Below are positions 15,011-23,495 of a DNA stretch of 64,000 nt, piece by piece (the first letter of the stretch is position 1; every line of letters begins with the position of its first letter). Source of the stretch: Kutzneria kofuensis (GTDB taxonomy: Bacteria; Actinomycetota; Actinomycetes; Mycobacteriales; Pseudonocardiaceae); NCBI RefSeq assembly GCF_014203355.1, contig NZ_JACHIR010000001.1, positions 434,001 to 498,000 on the forward strand, read 5' to 3'. The notes under the pieces were generated by a model. That model worked only from the letters and a program-made list of their open reading frames with translations. It was not told the DNA's origin and searched no databases. The position numbers and the translations under genes are program-made.

Positions 15011-15949
15011 ATGGAACGGGACGGTGTCACGCTGACCAATCTCGACCAGCCGCTGTTCGACGGGGCCGAGGCCACCAAGGGCGACCTGGTCGACTACCTC
15101 GACGCCGTGCACCCGCAGCTGGTGCCCGTGCTCGCCGACCGGCCCCTCTCCGTGATCAGGTCGCTGCGCGACCAGCCGCCGTTCATGCAGAAGAACCTGC
15201 CGAAGTACACGCCCGCCTGGGTCCAACGGCAGCCGATCTGGGCCGAGGCGTCCAAGCGTGAGATCTCGTACGCGCTGTGCAACGACCGCCGCACCCTGCT
15301 GTGGTTCGCCAACCAGCGGGCCGTCGAGTACCACCCCACGCTGTTCCGGTTGGACCAGTGGGCTCGTCCCACCCACCTCGTGCTCGACCTCGACCCTCCC
15401 GCCGGCGATTCCTTCCGGCTCGTCGTGCAGGCCGCCCACCTCATCCGGCAGGCCCTCTCCGACTGCGGCCTCAGCGGCGCCGTCAAGACCAGCGGTTCCA
15501 AGGGCGTGCACATCTTCGTGCCCGTCGACCAGCAGGCCGCCGTCGAGGACGTCGCCGCCGCCACCCGTGCCATCGCCGCCCGCGCCGAGCGCCTCGACCC
15601 GGTGCTGGCCACCACCGCCTTCATCGTCGAGGACCGCCACGGCAAGGTTTTCCTCGACTCCACCCGTGCCGGCGGCGCCACCGTGGCCGCTGCCTACAGC
15701 CCCCGCCTCCGCCCCGGCGTCCCCGTCTCCTTCCCCGTCTCCTGGGACGCCCTCGACGATGTCACCCCCGCCGACTTCACCATCCGCACCGCCCCGGCCC
15801 TGTTGGGCACGTCCGACCCGTGGGCCGACGCCATGCCCTCGCCGCAGACCCTGCCCGCCGATCTCGTCGCCGAGGGCCACACCATTCCCGTCGCCCGCGT
15901 CCAGGCCATGCACGAGGGCAAACGCCGCGCCCGCGCCCGCCGCGGCTGA
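15011..15949 (+). CDS. LigD-type primase-polymerase (PolDom), stand-alone
   Basis: A 312-residue enzyme of the archaeo-eukaryotic primase superfamily, as found in the polymerase domain of LigD. The catalytic carboxylates are the LDLDPP pair (Asp126, Asp128) and Asp216 in VFLDSTR. SGSKGVHIF is the conserved Ser/Lys/His triphosphate-binding motif. It extends or fills DNA ends with ribo- or deoxynucleotides during Ku-dependent end joining. There is no ligase or nuclease domain and no ku gene nearby, so it would act in trans. The initiation is near a divergent trpM promoter. It ends in a basic ARARRG tail. Confidence 0.9.
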   Translation: MERDGVTLTNLDQPLFDGAEATKGDLVDYLDAVHPQLVPVLADRPLSVIRSLRDQPPFMQKNLPKYTPAWVQRQPIWAEASKREISYALCNDRRTLLWFANQRAVEYHPTLFRLDQWARPTHLVLDLDPPAGDSFRLVVQAAHLIRQALSDCGLSGAVKTSGSKGVHIFVPVDQQAAVEDVAAATRAIAARAERLDPVLATTAFIVEDRHGKVFLDSTRAGGATVAAAYSPRLRPGVPVSFPVSWDALDDVTPADFTIRTAPALLGTSDPWADAMPSPQTLPADLVAEGHTIPVARVQAMHEGKRRARARRG

Positions 15950-15961
15950 ACCCCCGCGGGG

Positions 15962-16690
15962 TCAGCGCGGCAGCACCAGGGTCAGGTAGACCATTCCCAG
16001 CACGCCACGCCAGCCTTTGAGCCGCCATTCCCGCTGCTGGTCGGCACGCTCCCGCACCGCCGTGTCCTCCGGGTGGTCGAGCAGCCAGAGCTCCCGAGCA
16101 AGGGCGTGGGCCGACTCGAACTCGTCCCACTCGTCCTGGCTGGCCTGCGAGAGCCAGAGCAGCCGGTAGCCATGCCCGAGAGCGAGGTCGACGAGGTCCG
16201 CCACGGAGCCGTACTGCTCGCGGGGTATGGGCATGGCGGCAAGTTGGGCGGCGGTGGGTTCCCGTTCCCAGAACCCCTCGCCGAGCAGCAACCGCCCGCC
16301 GGGGCGCAGGAACCGACGGCCGGCTTCGAGGGCGTTCACGGTGTGCGAAGTGGGCTCACCGCCCCAGACCTGGCTGGCGCCGTTCACGATCACGACATCG
16401 GCCTCCCCCGACCACGCCCCGGCGTCCCCGACCGCCAAGGTGACGCGGTCGGAAAGGCCACGGTCGATGGCGAGCTTCCGGCCATGGGCGATGGCCTCGG
16501 CGTCCTGGTCGACGCCGTGACCGGTGGCCCCGGCGGCGACGGTCCGGAGCAGCAACTCGGCCCAGCCGCAGCCGAGGTCGACGACATGCTGACCGTCGAG
16601 CGGCCCGAGCGAGCGGACGAGCAGGTCGGCACGGGAGGACGACAGCGGCCCGTGAAAGGTCAGGTCTTCGTGCAGCGGAGGCAACGTCAC
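15962..16690 (-). CDS. Class I SAM-dependent methyltransferase
   Basis: A 242-residue protein with the Rossmann SAM-binding motif VVDLGCGWAELLLR (motif I), GHGVDQDAEAIAHGR (motif II acidic residue), VGDAGAW, and VVIVNGASQVWG. A substrate-specific C-terminal part (LLLGEGFWEREPT, WLSQASQDEWDEFE) follows. The substrate is unknown. GTG start. The stop lies 13 nt from the convergent LigD-type gene. Nothing in the neighbourhood points to a pathway. Confidence 0.85.
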   Translation of the reverse strand: MTLPPLHEDLTFHGPLSSSRADLLVRSLGPLDGQHVVDLGCGWAELLLRTVAAGATGHGVDQDAEAIAHGRKLAIDRGLSDRVTLAVGDAGAWSGEADVVIVNGASQVWGGEPTSHTVNALEAGRRFLRPGGRLLLGEGFWEREPTAAQLAAMPIPREQYGSVADLVDLALGHGYRLLWLSQASQDEWDEFESAHALARELWLLDHPEDTAVRERADQQREWRLKGWRGVLGMVYLTLVLPR

Positions 16691-16722
16691 GCCCCTAGCC
16701 TCGCGACGGACGCAACCGGATT

Positions 16723-17589
16723 TCAGCCGGTGACGACGGCGACGATCGCGGTGCCGGCGGCGAACTCGCCCTCCTGGACCCGGGTGAACACGCCGTGCAG
16801 CATCTTCGCCACGTACACCCGGTCGAGGTCGACGTCGTGCCGGACGCGGAAGTCGGTCACGAAATCGTCCAGTTCGGGGGTGCGTTTCGCGTAGCCGCCG
16901 AAGTGCGAGTCGAAATCGATGGACCAGTTGCCGGTCTCGGCCCCGAACGCGGCGATCTGCAGGCGGCGGACGTCACCGGCCAGGAATTCGCCGCCCTTCA
17001 GCGCGGAGAAGCCGAGCGCGTGCTGGCCGGGTCGTAGCCCGGCGGCGAGGCCGGCGAGGGTGCCGCCGGTTCCGCAGGCGCAGCACAGCACGTCGAAATC
17101 GGGTGCGATCTCGGCCGGCAACTCCATGCATCCCTTGAGCGCCAACGTGTTGGTGCCACCCTCGGGCAGCAGGTAGAAGTCGCCGAACTCGTCGGCGAGC
17201 GCGTCCAGCACGTCCGGCTCGGTCTTGCGGCGATAGGTCGTGCGGTCCAGGTAGGCCAGCCGCATTCCATACTGGACGGCCCGGGCCAGCGAGTCGTTGA
17301 GCGGCCGGTGTTCCTCGCCCCGGATGACGCCGATGGTGTCGAACCCGAACCGCGCGCCGGCCGCGGCGGTGGCCCGGATGTGGTTCGAGTAGGCGCCGCC
17401 GAACGTCAACAGCGTGTGCTGCCCCTGCTCACGCGCGGCGACCAGGTTGTACTTGAGCTTGCGCCACTTGTTGCCGGGGATGTCGGGGCTGATGAGGTCG
17501 TCCCGCTTGAGATAGAGGCGGACGTCCCTCGCGTTCAGCCGCTCGTCGCGCAACTCGGTCAGCGGGGAGGGAACCTGCACCCGCGACAC
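16723..17589 (-). CDS. PLP-dependent ACC deaminase / D-cysteine desulfhydrase family enzyme
   Basis: A 288-residue fold-type II PLP enzyme. The Schiff-base lysine lies in PGNKWRKLKY (about Lys41), followed by TFGGAYSNHIRATAAAG and the glycine-rich phosphate loop CACGTGGTLAGLAAG. It belongs to the ACC deaminase/D-cysteine desulfhydrase group, which releases ammonia and a keto acid from 1-aminocyclopropane-1-carboxylate or D-amino acids. True ACC deaminases need a specific Tyr/Glu pair that I cannot confirm, so D-cysteine desulfhydrase-like activity is equally possible. GTG start. Divergent from the VOC gene. Confidence 0.85.
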   Translation of the reverse strand: MSRVQVPSPLTELRDERLNARDVRLYLKRDDLISPDIPGNKWRKLKYNLVAAREQGQHTLLTFGGAYSNHIRATAAAGARFGFDTIGVIRGEEHRPLNDSLARAVQYGMRLAYLDRTTYRRKTEPDVLDALADEFGDFYLLPEGGTNTLALKGCMELPAEIAPDFDVLCCACGTGGTLAGLAAGLRPGQHALGFSALKGGEFLAGDVRRLQIAAFGAETGNWSIDFDSHFGGYAKRTPELDDFVTDFRVRHDVDLDRVYVAKMLHGVFTRVQEGEFAAGTAIVAVVTG

Positions 17590-17678
17590 TCTACGGCCGA
17601 CCGGAAATGTCAGACCCCGCTGCGACGATGCTTCCGTGTCGGGACGAACCTGTCCCGCCGACGACGAGGAGCACCATC

Positions 17679-18434
17679 ATGAGCGCTGTGGCGCCGGGCG
17701 TGCCCGGCTGGATCGACCTCGGCTCGCCCGACCTGGACGCGACCAGAGCCTTCTACACGGAGCTGTTCGGCTGGACCGCGCACACCGGCGGCGAGGAGTT
17801 CGGCGGTTACACGATCTTCAACCTGGGCGGCGAGCCGGTGGCCGGCGCGGGCCCGCTGTTCAGCGAGGGCCAGCCGACGGTGTGGACGACGTACGTGATC
17901 ACCGACAGCGCGGACGACATCGCCGCCAGGGTGGAGGCCAACGGCGGCAAGGTGGTGATGGCGCCGGGCGACGTCGGCGAGAACGGCCGGATGGCGGTGT
18001 TCGTGGACGCCGGCGGCGCGGCCTTCTCGGTGTGGCAGCCGGGCACCATGCCGGGCGGTGAAGTGTTCAACGTGCCGGGCGCCCTGTGCTGGAACGAGCT
18101 GATGACCCGCGACCCGGCGGGCGCGAAGTCCTTCTACGAGGGCGTGTTCGGCTGGGGCCACGACGACAGCCCGTTCGGCGACGTCACCTACACGACGTGG
18201 ACGCTCAACGGCGGCCCGGTCGGCGGCATGATGCCGATGGCGGGCGACATGTGGCCGGCCGAGGTGCCGGCGCACTGGATGATCTACTTCGCCGTCGAGG
18301 ACACCGACGCCACCGCGGCCAGGTGCGTGGAGCTGGGCGGCTCGGTCGCGGTGCCGCCGACGGACATTCCGCAGGGCCGCTTCGCGGTGCTCGACGACCA
18401 GCACGGCGCGGCGTTCTCGGTCATCAAGATGTGA
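17679..18434 (+). CDS. VOC family protein, two glyoxalase-like domains
   Basis: A 251-residue protein with two tandem beta-alpha-beta-beta-beta modules: PGWIDLGSPDLDATRAFYTELFGW and, from about residue 130, LCWNELMTRDPAGAKSFYEGVFGW. Each ends in the usual GRMAVFVDAGGAAFSVWQ / GRFAVLDDQHGAAFSVI strand. These actinomycete two-domain VOC proteins (27 kDa antigen Cfp30B-like) have unknown substrates. ATG 17679 was chosen because GAGGAG lies 8 nt before it. The 3' end overlaps the convergent DUF1275 gene by 11 nt. Confidence 0.9.
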   Translation: MSAVAPGVPGWIDLGSPDLDATRAFYTELFGWTAHTGGEEFGGYTIFNLGGEPVAGAGPLFSEGQPTVWTTYVITDSADDIAARVEANGGKVVMAPGDVGENGRMAVFVDAGGAAFSVWQPGTMPGGEVFNVPGALCWNELMTRDPAGAKSFYEGVFGWGHDDSPFGDVTYTTWTLNGGPVGGMMPMAGDMWPAEVPAHWMIYFAVEDTDATAARCVELGGSVAVPPTDIPQGRFAVLDDQHGAAFSVIKM

Positions 18435-19113
18435 CGGCGTGCCAGGGCGCTTCGCCCCGGCTGCGCACGGCACTGACCGTCGCGACGAGTCCGATGAGGA
18501 CGGCCGCGGCGGCCAGCGCCCACACCGCGCGGGCGTGAAGCAGCAGCACGGCACCGATGACAGCGCCAACGAACATCGCCGACACGGCGAGTGCCCGCCG
18601 CGCGGCGGCGACCCGTCCCTGACGGCGGGCGTCGGCGGCGAAGCCGGCCATCATCGTGGTGAGCACGGTCGTGGTCAGGTCGGGCACGGCCAGCCGGCGC
18701 GCGATGGAGTTCTGCAGTCCCATCGCGACCGCCAGCAGCGCCGCCTGCACGACCGCGGCATCGGCCGGCAAGGAGAGGAGGATCGCCACCGCCACCAGCC
18801 CCAACTCGACAAGGGTGACGTTGCGCAGCAACCGACCCCGGTGCGTGTGCCGCCGGGCCAGCCGGCCGCCGAGGAACGCGCCGGCCAGGAAGCCGAGCAG
18901 CGCGACCACCGACGCGGCCAGCGAGAACCCCGGCACCCCCGTCAGCGCGAACGCCACGAACACGACGTTGCCGGTCATGTTCGCGACGAACACGCGGCCG
19001 AGGTCGAGGACGCTCACGGCGTCGACCAGACCGGTCGCGACCGTCAGCACCAGCAACAGCGCCGGCAGTGGGCCGTGCTTGTCGCCACGGGTCAGTTCGT
19101 GCCAGACACGCAT
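18424..19113 (-). CDS. DUF1275 (YoaK-like) membrane protein
   Basis: A 229-residue integral membrane protein with about six helices and the family signature LVDAVSVLDLGRVFVANMTGNVVFVAFAL near the start. AMGLQNSIARRLAVPDLTTTVLTTM appears in the middle (quoted as separate recognisable segments). The function of DUF1275 is unknown; a transport-like role is often suggested because of an internal repeat. ATG start, 5 nt after the MFS exporter stop on the same strand, so the two are likely cotranscribed. Confidence 0.85.
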   Translation of the reverse strand: MRVWHELTRGDKHGPLPALLLVLTVATGLVDAVSVLDLGRVFVANMTGNVVFVAFALTGVPGFSLAASVVALLGFLAGAFLGGRLARRHTHRGRLLRNVTLVELGLVAVAILLSLPADAAVVQAALLAVAMGLQNSIARRLAVPDLTTTVLTTMMAGFAADARRQGRVAAARRALAVSAMFVGAVIGAVLLLHARAVWALAAAAVLIGLVATVSAVRSRGEAPWHAVTS

Positions 19114-19117
19114 GCGA

Positions 19118-20758
19118 TCAGTCCAGCGGCGACGGCGCGGCGAGCGCGTGTCGCACGGTCGGTTCGCCCTCGGCCAGCCGGCGCGCCCGCTCCAACACGT
19201 CGTGGTCGGCGCCGGTATAGCGGGAGTGGTGCTGCGCCAGATGCTCGGCCCACGACGGCACCTGGAACGTCTCCAGGAACAGCGCCGGGTCGGCGATGTC
19301 CCGGTGCAGGCCCCAGCTGGTCGCGCCGGTGCGCCGGCGGGAGCGTTCCACCACGGTCATCGCGCGGGTGAAGTCGTTCACGTTGTCCTCGGCCACCCGG
19401 TACTCGATCTGCACGAGCACAGGGCCGTCGGTCGGCCGGAGTTCTAAAACCAGCGACGGGTCGGCCCAGCTCGCGGCGACCGACCGGTCCAGGTTGCCGC
19501 CGTCGTGGAGCGGCCACCACCAGCCGGTGGCCGCGCCGAGCACCAGCAGCCCGGCGGCGACGAACAGCGTGATCGTCAGGCCCGCGTAGCCGGCGACGAT
19601 GCCCCAGATCGCGGCGCCGAACGCCTGGCCGCCCATGAACACGATCAGGTAGAAGGCCAGGCCGCGGGCCCGGACCCAGCCGGCCAGCGTCAGCTGCATG
19701 GCCGCGTTCAGCGTCGACAGCACGCCGATCCACGCCGCGCCGGCCAGGGTCAGCGGGATCGCGGCGACGAGTGCGTTCGGGCACAGCGGCAGGACCGCCG
19801 TCACCGCGGCGAACACCGCGCCGGAGACCATCAGCATCGCGGTGCCGCTGACCTGCCGCGCCGCCGCCGGCAGGCCCAGCGCCCCGGCGACAGCGCCGAC
19901 ACCGAGCGCGCCCAGCATCAGCCCGTAGCCGCTGGAGCCGAGGTGCAACACCTGGGCGGACACCGTGGGCAGTAGCGCCCACAGTGCTGAGGCCGCCGGC
20001 ACGAACAGCAGCGCGCGGAGCAGGATCCGCCGAATGCCCGGTGCATGGCGCAGGTAGCGCACGCCCGCCCGCACGGCCGCGACGGCGTGCTCGCGTTCGG
20101 TCTCGTTCGGCCGGGCTTGCGGGGCCCGCCGCCACATCTGCAGTGCCAGCAGGATGACCACGAACGACACCGCGTTCAGCGCGAACGTCCAGCCCACGCC
20201 GGCCAGCGCTACCAGCAGGCCGCCCAACGCCGGCCCGACCGCGCGGGCGATGTTCATGTTGACCGCGCCCAGCGCCGACGCCTGCTTGAGCTGCTCGCGT
20301 GGCACCAGCTCCGGCTGGATCGCCTGCCATGCCGGGCCGACCAGGGCGCTGCCGCAGCCCAGCAGGAACGTCAGCGTCAGCAGCAGGCCCGCTGTCATGC
20401 CGCCGGTGAACGTCGCCACCGCGAGCAGCGCCGCCACCACCGTCATGCCCAGCTGCGCCCACACCAGCAGACGCTTGCGGTCCGCCAGATCGGCCAGCAC
20501 GCCGGCCGGCAGCGCGAACAGGAACACCGGCAGCGAGCTCGCCGTCTGCACCAGCGCCACCACCGTCGGGCCGTGGTCCAGCAGCAGCCACTGTGCCCCC
20601 ACCGACTGCACCCATGTGCCCACGTTCGAGGCGAACTGCGCCAGCCACAGCGCTCGGAACGATCGGGCGGCCAGCGGCGCCCAGGCGGACGTGGTGCTGC
20701 TCGATGCCAACGTCGGCTCATTTCGGTGACGGTCGGGGCCATCCAACCTACTGGTCAC
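19118..20758 (-). CDS. EntS-type MFS exporter with C-terminal ABM-like domain
   Basis: A 546-residue transporter of the MFS_3 (enterobactin exporter-like) group with twelve predicted helices between about residues 25 and 430 (FRALWLAQFASNVGTWVQSVGAQWLLL-type first helix; DLADRKRLLVWAQ as the cytoplasmic A-motif loop). The last 110 residues are soluble, with an antibiotic-monooxygenase-like ferredoxin fold (VLVQIEYRVAEDNVNDFTRAM, WGLHRDIADPALFLETFQVPSW), known from this MFS group. It probably exports a small hydrophobic compound. The GTG 20758 start falls inside a 35-bp stem shared with the upstream HxlR gene's stop; TTG near 20709 is an alternative. Confidence 0.85.
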   Translation of the reverse strand: MTSRLDGPDRHRNEPTLASSSTTSAWAPLAARSFRALWLAQFASNVGTWVQSVGAQWLLLDHGPTVVALVQTASSLPVFLFALPAGVLADLADRKRLLVWAQLGMTVVAALLAVATFTGGMTAGLLLTLTFLLGCGSALVGPAWQAIQPELVPREQLKQASALGAVNMNIARAVGPALGGLLVALAGVGWTFALNAVSFVVILLALQMWRRAPQARPNETEREHAVAAVRAGVRYLRHAPGIRRILLRALLFVPAASALWALLPTVSAQVLHLGSSGYGLMLGALGVGAVAGALGLPAAARQVSGTAMLMVSGAVFAAVTAVLPLCPNALVAAIPLTLAGAAWIGVLSTLNAAMQLTLAGWVRARGLAFYLIVFMGGQAFGAAIWGIVAGYAGLTITLFVAAGLLVLGAATGWWWPLHDGGNLDRSVAASWADPSLVLELRPTDGPVLVQIEYRVAEDNVNDFTRAMTVVERSRRRTGATSWGLHRDIADPALFLETFQVPSWAEHLAQHHSRYTGADHDVLERARRLAEGEPTVRHALAAPSPLD

Positions 20759-20845
20759 CCCCGTGAGTCCCGCCCACAGTCACACCGAAGGTGTGAAACC
20801 GTTTCGTACATTCGGTGTGACGCTGAGCGGGACTCGCGGGGGTCA
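20755..20845 (-). promoter_or_regulatory. 35-bp stem-loop bridging HxlR stop and exporter start
   Basis: Arms 20755-20789 and 20811-20845 match at about 30 of 35 positions around a 21-nt loop. The right arm includes the TGA of the HxlR gene and the left arm includes the annotated GTG of the exporter gene. On the minus-strand transcript it could end the HxlR message or hide the exporter start codon. Confidence 0.6.
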
Positions 20846-21301
20846 GGGGCGGTAGCCGGGGCCGGGTTCGGGGGTGACGGCCGTGGTGGTGATCTCGCCG
20901 CCGCAGTGCCGGCAGGCCAGGAACGGGTCGGCGTGCTGGCCGCAGTCGTTGTGCCGCAACACGACCGGGGGCCCCTCCGGGGCGGGCAGGTGGGTGTCGC
21001 CCCAGTTCATCAGGGCGACCACGGCCGGGAACAGGCCCTTGCCGGCCTCGGTGAGCCGGTATTCGTGCTTGTCCTCGTCGTAGGCGACCTTCTCCAGCAG
21101 CCCGGCCTCGACGAGCCGCTTGAGCCGGGTGGACAGGGTCGGCCGCGGGATGCCGAGGTTGCGGGCGAGTTGCCCGTACCGCCGCACGCCGAAGAACGCC
21201 TCGCGCAGGATGAGCAGGGTCCACCGCTCGCCGACGAGTTCGAGGGCGCGGCCGACGGACTCCGCCGTGAACCGGTGTCGGAACTCCTGTTCGGCGGTCA
21301 T
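20843..21301 (-). CDS. HxlR-family regulator with C-terminal zinc-ribbon-like tail
   Basis: A 152-residue winged-helix protein. The HxlR core is VGERWTLLILREAFFGVRRYGQLARNLGIPRPTLSTRLKRL (recognised as the segments GERWTLLILREAFFG and LGIPRPTLSTRLKRL), then LTEAGKGLFPAVVALMNWGD. The extension after residue 115 has H-x-DCGQ and CRHCGGE, which could bind zinc. It overlaps the LLM-oxidoreductase gene by 4 nt (ATGA), making it the last gene of that operon. It probably represses the operon through the direct repeats at 23380-23414, in response to a substrate. Confidence 0.9.
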   Translation of the reverse strand: MTAEQEFRHRFTAESVGRALELVGERWTLLILREAFFGVRRYGQLARNLGIPRPTLSTRLKRLVEAGLLEKVAYDEDKHEYRLTEAGKGLFPAVVALMNWGDTHLPAPEGPPVVLRHNDCGQHADPFLACRHCGGEITTTAVTPEPGPGYRP

Positions 21302-22263
21302 CGGCGGGCCAACTCGGCCAGCAGCCGCGCGCCGCTCGGGTCCTCGGCGGTCGTCGGGACGATGCCGACGTGGTCGGCGCCGGCGGCGTGGAACTCGGCG
21401 ATCCGGGCCAGCACGTCCGACTTCGAGCCGACGGCGCCGACCGAGGCGATGAGCGAGGCGGGGATGGCGGCGGCGAGGTCCTTCCGCGGCTCACCGGCCC
21501 GGGCCCGCTCCACCAGCGAAGAGTAGCCGAGGGCGCTGAACATCTCGCCGTAGCCGGGCGGGCTGAGGTACACGGCGGTCTGCGCGGCTGCTTGGGCCAG
21601 CGTGGCCGGCCCGGGGTCGAGGGCGACCGGGATCCACACCGCCAGCCGGGGCGGGGTGCGGCCGACACCAGCGGCATGGGCGTCCACGGCCTTGCGGACG
21701 GAGGCGACGTGCTCGGGCGACACGAGGTTGAGCACGACCTCGTCGGCCACCTCGGCGGCGACGCGGGTCATCGCCGGCCCGAACGCGGCGACGGTGATCG
21801 GCAGGCCGGGCAGGGGCCGCCGCAGGCGGAATCCCTTGCTGCGAACGTGGTCGCCGGCGAAATCGGTGCGTCCACCGTCCAGAACGGACCGCAGGACGCC
21901 GACGGCCTCACGCATGCGGCTGGCGGCGTGCTGCCAGGGGCGGTCGTGCCAGCCGCTGACGATGAACGGGCTGGAGCCGCCGAGCCCGACGCCGGCGACG
22001 GGCCGGGCCAGATCGGTCACCGACGACACGCCGAGAGCCACGGACACCGGCGTGCGAACGGAAATCGGCAGCGGGCCGATGCGCAGCCCGATCCGCTCGG
22101 TACGCAATCCCACCGCCGTGGCAAGGGAAAAGGCGTCGTAGGTGGCCATCTCGCCGAGCCACATGGTGCCGAAACCATTTCGCTCGGCTTCGAGGGCGAT
22201 GCCGACGACCTCGGTGTCCGGCCGGTCCAGCCAGTACGGCGCCACCACGCCGATGTCGCTCAC
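21298..22263 (-). CDS. LLM-class (bacterial luciferase-like) flavin oxidoreductase
   Basis: A 321-residue TIM-barrel flavoenzyme (VSDIGVVAPYWLDRPDTEVV...). LLM-family segments are GFGTMWLGEMATYDAFSLATAVGLRTERIGLRIG (recognised as MWLGEMATYDAF and TERIGLRIG), VAGVGLGGSSPF, LPITVAAFGPAM and GADHVGIVPTT. It could use F420 or FMN; the sequence does not decide. The start is a GTG overlapping the stop of the upstream flavoenzyme gene by 4 nt, although the open frame runs further. Its operon pairs it with an acyl-CoA dehydrogenase-fold monooxygenase and an HxlR repressor, which suggests oxidation of one small organic compound. Confidence 0.87.
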   Translation of the reverse strand: MSDIGVVAPYWLDRPDTEVVGIALEAERNGFGTMWLGEMATYDAFSLATAVGLRTERIGLRIGPLPISVRTPVSVALGVSSVTDLARPVAGVGLGGSSPFIVSGWHDRPWQHAASRMREAVGVLRSVLDGGRTDFAGDHVRSKGFRLRRPLPGLPITVAAFGPAMTRVAAEVADEVVLNLVSPEHVASVRKAVDAHAAGVGRTPPRLAVWIPVALDPGPATLAQAAAQTAVYLSPPGYGEMFSALGYSSLVERARAGEPRKDLAAAIPASLIASVGAVGSKSDVLARIAEFHAAGADHVGIVPTTAEDPSGARLLAELARR

Positions 22264-23366
22264 AGCTGACCCGTCTCGGTCGGCAGGCCCAGCAGCAGCC
22301 GTCCGGTCAGCTCGAACGTCGCCGGGTTGACCTGGAAGTGCGCGGTGGCGGTGTGTGCGTCCCGGAAACGGCGCTGCAGGGGGGAATCCTCGTAGATCGC
22401 GGAGCCGCCGCCGAGGTCGTACACGGCGCTGACGACCTCGGCCGAGGTCCGCACGGCGTGCGTGCAGGCGAGCCGCAGCGAGGTCCGAAGCTCGACGGAA
22501 ACGGGCTCGTCCGAAGCGGCGGCCTGCCACGCGTCGTCGATCGCCTGGTAGTACAGGCCCCGCGCGGCGCGCAGCGACGCCTCGGCGGCGGCGAAGGTGC
22601 TTTGCGTCGCTGGCCGCTCGGCGGTGCTGCGGCTGGATCCGGTCGGCTTGCGCACGGTCGCCAGCTCGGCGAACTCGGTCATCGCGCCACGGGCGTTGCC
22701 CAGCGCGGCGGCCGCGATCGAGGCGGCGAAGAAGCCGAACAGCGGGAACCTCTGCAGCGTCCGGGCCCCGGCCGGCGGCCCGTCGAGCACGGAGAACAGG
22801 CGGTGGTCCGGGACGAAGACGTCCTTGGCCACGACGTCGGTGCTGCCGGTGCCGCGCAGTCCGGAGGTCTTCCAGGTGTCCAGGATCTCCAGCTCGGCGG
22901 TGGGGAACGCGGCCGTGCGCACCTGCCCGTCCTGGACGAAGCCGAGGAAGATCCAGTCGGAGTGCCGGACGCCGCTGCAGAACGACCACCGGCCGCTGAT
23001 CCGCACCCCGCCGTCGACCATCTCGCCCTTGGCCCGCGGCGCCCACACGCCGGCGGCCACGGAGCCGGGGTCGCCGAACACCTCCTGAGCGCCCTTTTCC
23101 GGCAGGTACGCGCCGAGCAGGCTGCTGGTCGCGGCGATGGACACGCACCAGCCGGCGGACGCGTCACCGGTGGCGATGGTCTCGGCCGTCGCCAGGATCT
23201 CGGCGGTGGTCGGCTCGGCGCCGCCGAGGTCGGCGGTCAGCCCGATGCGCAGCAGGTCGTGCGCCTTCAGCTCGGCGACGACGCCGGGGGCCAGCTGCCG
23301 GCCCCGCTCGGTCTCCTCGGCCAGGTCGCGCGCGACGGCGGCGGCCTTCCGTGCGCTCGACAGCAT
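22260..23366 (-). CDS. Acyl-CoA dehydrogenase-fold flavoprotein, group D monooxygenase type
   Basis: A 368-residue protein with the acyl-CoA dehydrogenase fold but the features of HsaA/HpaB/DszC-type two-component monooxygenases: LAPGVVAELKAHDLLRIGLTADLGG at the start, then ASAGWCVSIAATSS and RISGRWSFCSGVRHSDWIFLG. DTWKTSGLRGTGSTDVVAKDVFVPDHR is the central strand region, and a C-terminal helical domain (LGGGSAIYEDSPLQRRFRDAHTATAHFQVN) closes it. It lacks the usual dehydrogenase catalytic Glu region. It would need reduced flavin from a partner reductase. ATG preceded by GGAGGG. First gene of the operon, right below the direct-repeat operator. Confidence 0.85.
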   Translation of the reverse strand: MLSSARKAAAVARDLAEETERGRQLAPGVVAELKAHDLLRIGLTADLGGAEPTTAEILATAETIATGDASAGWCVSIAATSSLLGAYLPEKGAQEVFGDPGSVAAGVWAPRAKGEMVDGGVRISGRWSFCSGVRHSDWIFLGFVQDGQVRTAAFPTAELEILDTWKTSGLRGTGSTDVVAKDVFVPDHRLFSVLDGPPAGARTLQRFPLFGFFAASIAAAALGNARGAMTEFAELATVRKPTGSSRSTAERPATQSTFAAAEASLRAARGLYYQAIDDAWQAAASDEPVSVELRTSLRLACTHAVRTSAEVVSAVYDLGGGSAIYEDSPLQRRFRDAHTATAHFQVNPATFELTGRLLLGLPTETGQL

Positions 23367-23379
23367 GCGCCCTCCAGAC

Positions 23380-23414
23380 GGTTCAGTTCTCTTACCGGTT
23401 CAATATTGTTACCG
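23380..23414 (-). promoter_or_regulatory. Two adjacent direct repeats GGTTCA-N6-TTACCG, probable operator
   Basis: GGTTCA-N6-TTACCG occurs at 23380-23397 and again at 23397-23414, sharing one G, a 17-bp period. The repeats lie 14 nt upstream of the flavoenzyme ATG (23366) and about 80 nt before the divergent monooxygenase gene. Position and repetition suggest a regulator site, most simply for the operon-encoded HxlR protein. Confidence 0.6.
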
Positions 23415-23495
23415 GGCGGACGGACGTGTCAACAGTGATGTCCGTAAGGCGCGGGACAACGGACCGGGCGGCCGACCGGCGGTACCGTGCTTGAC

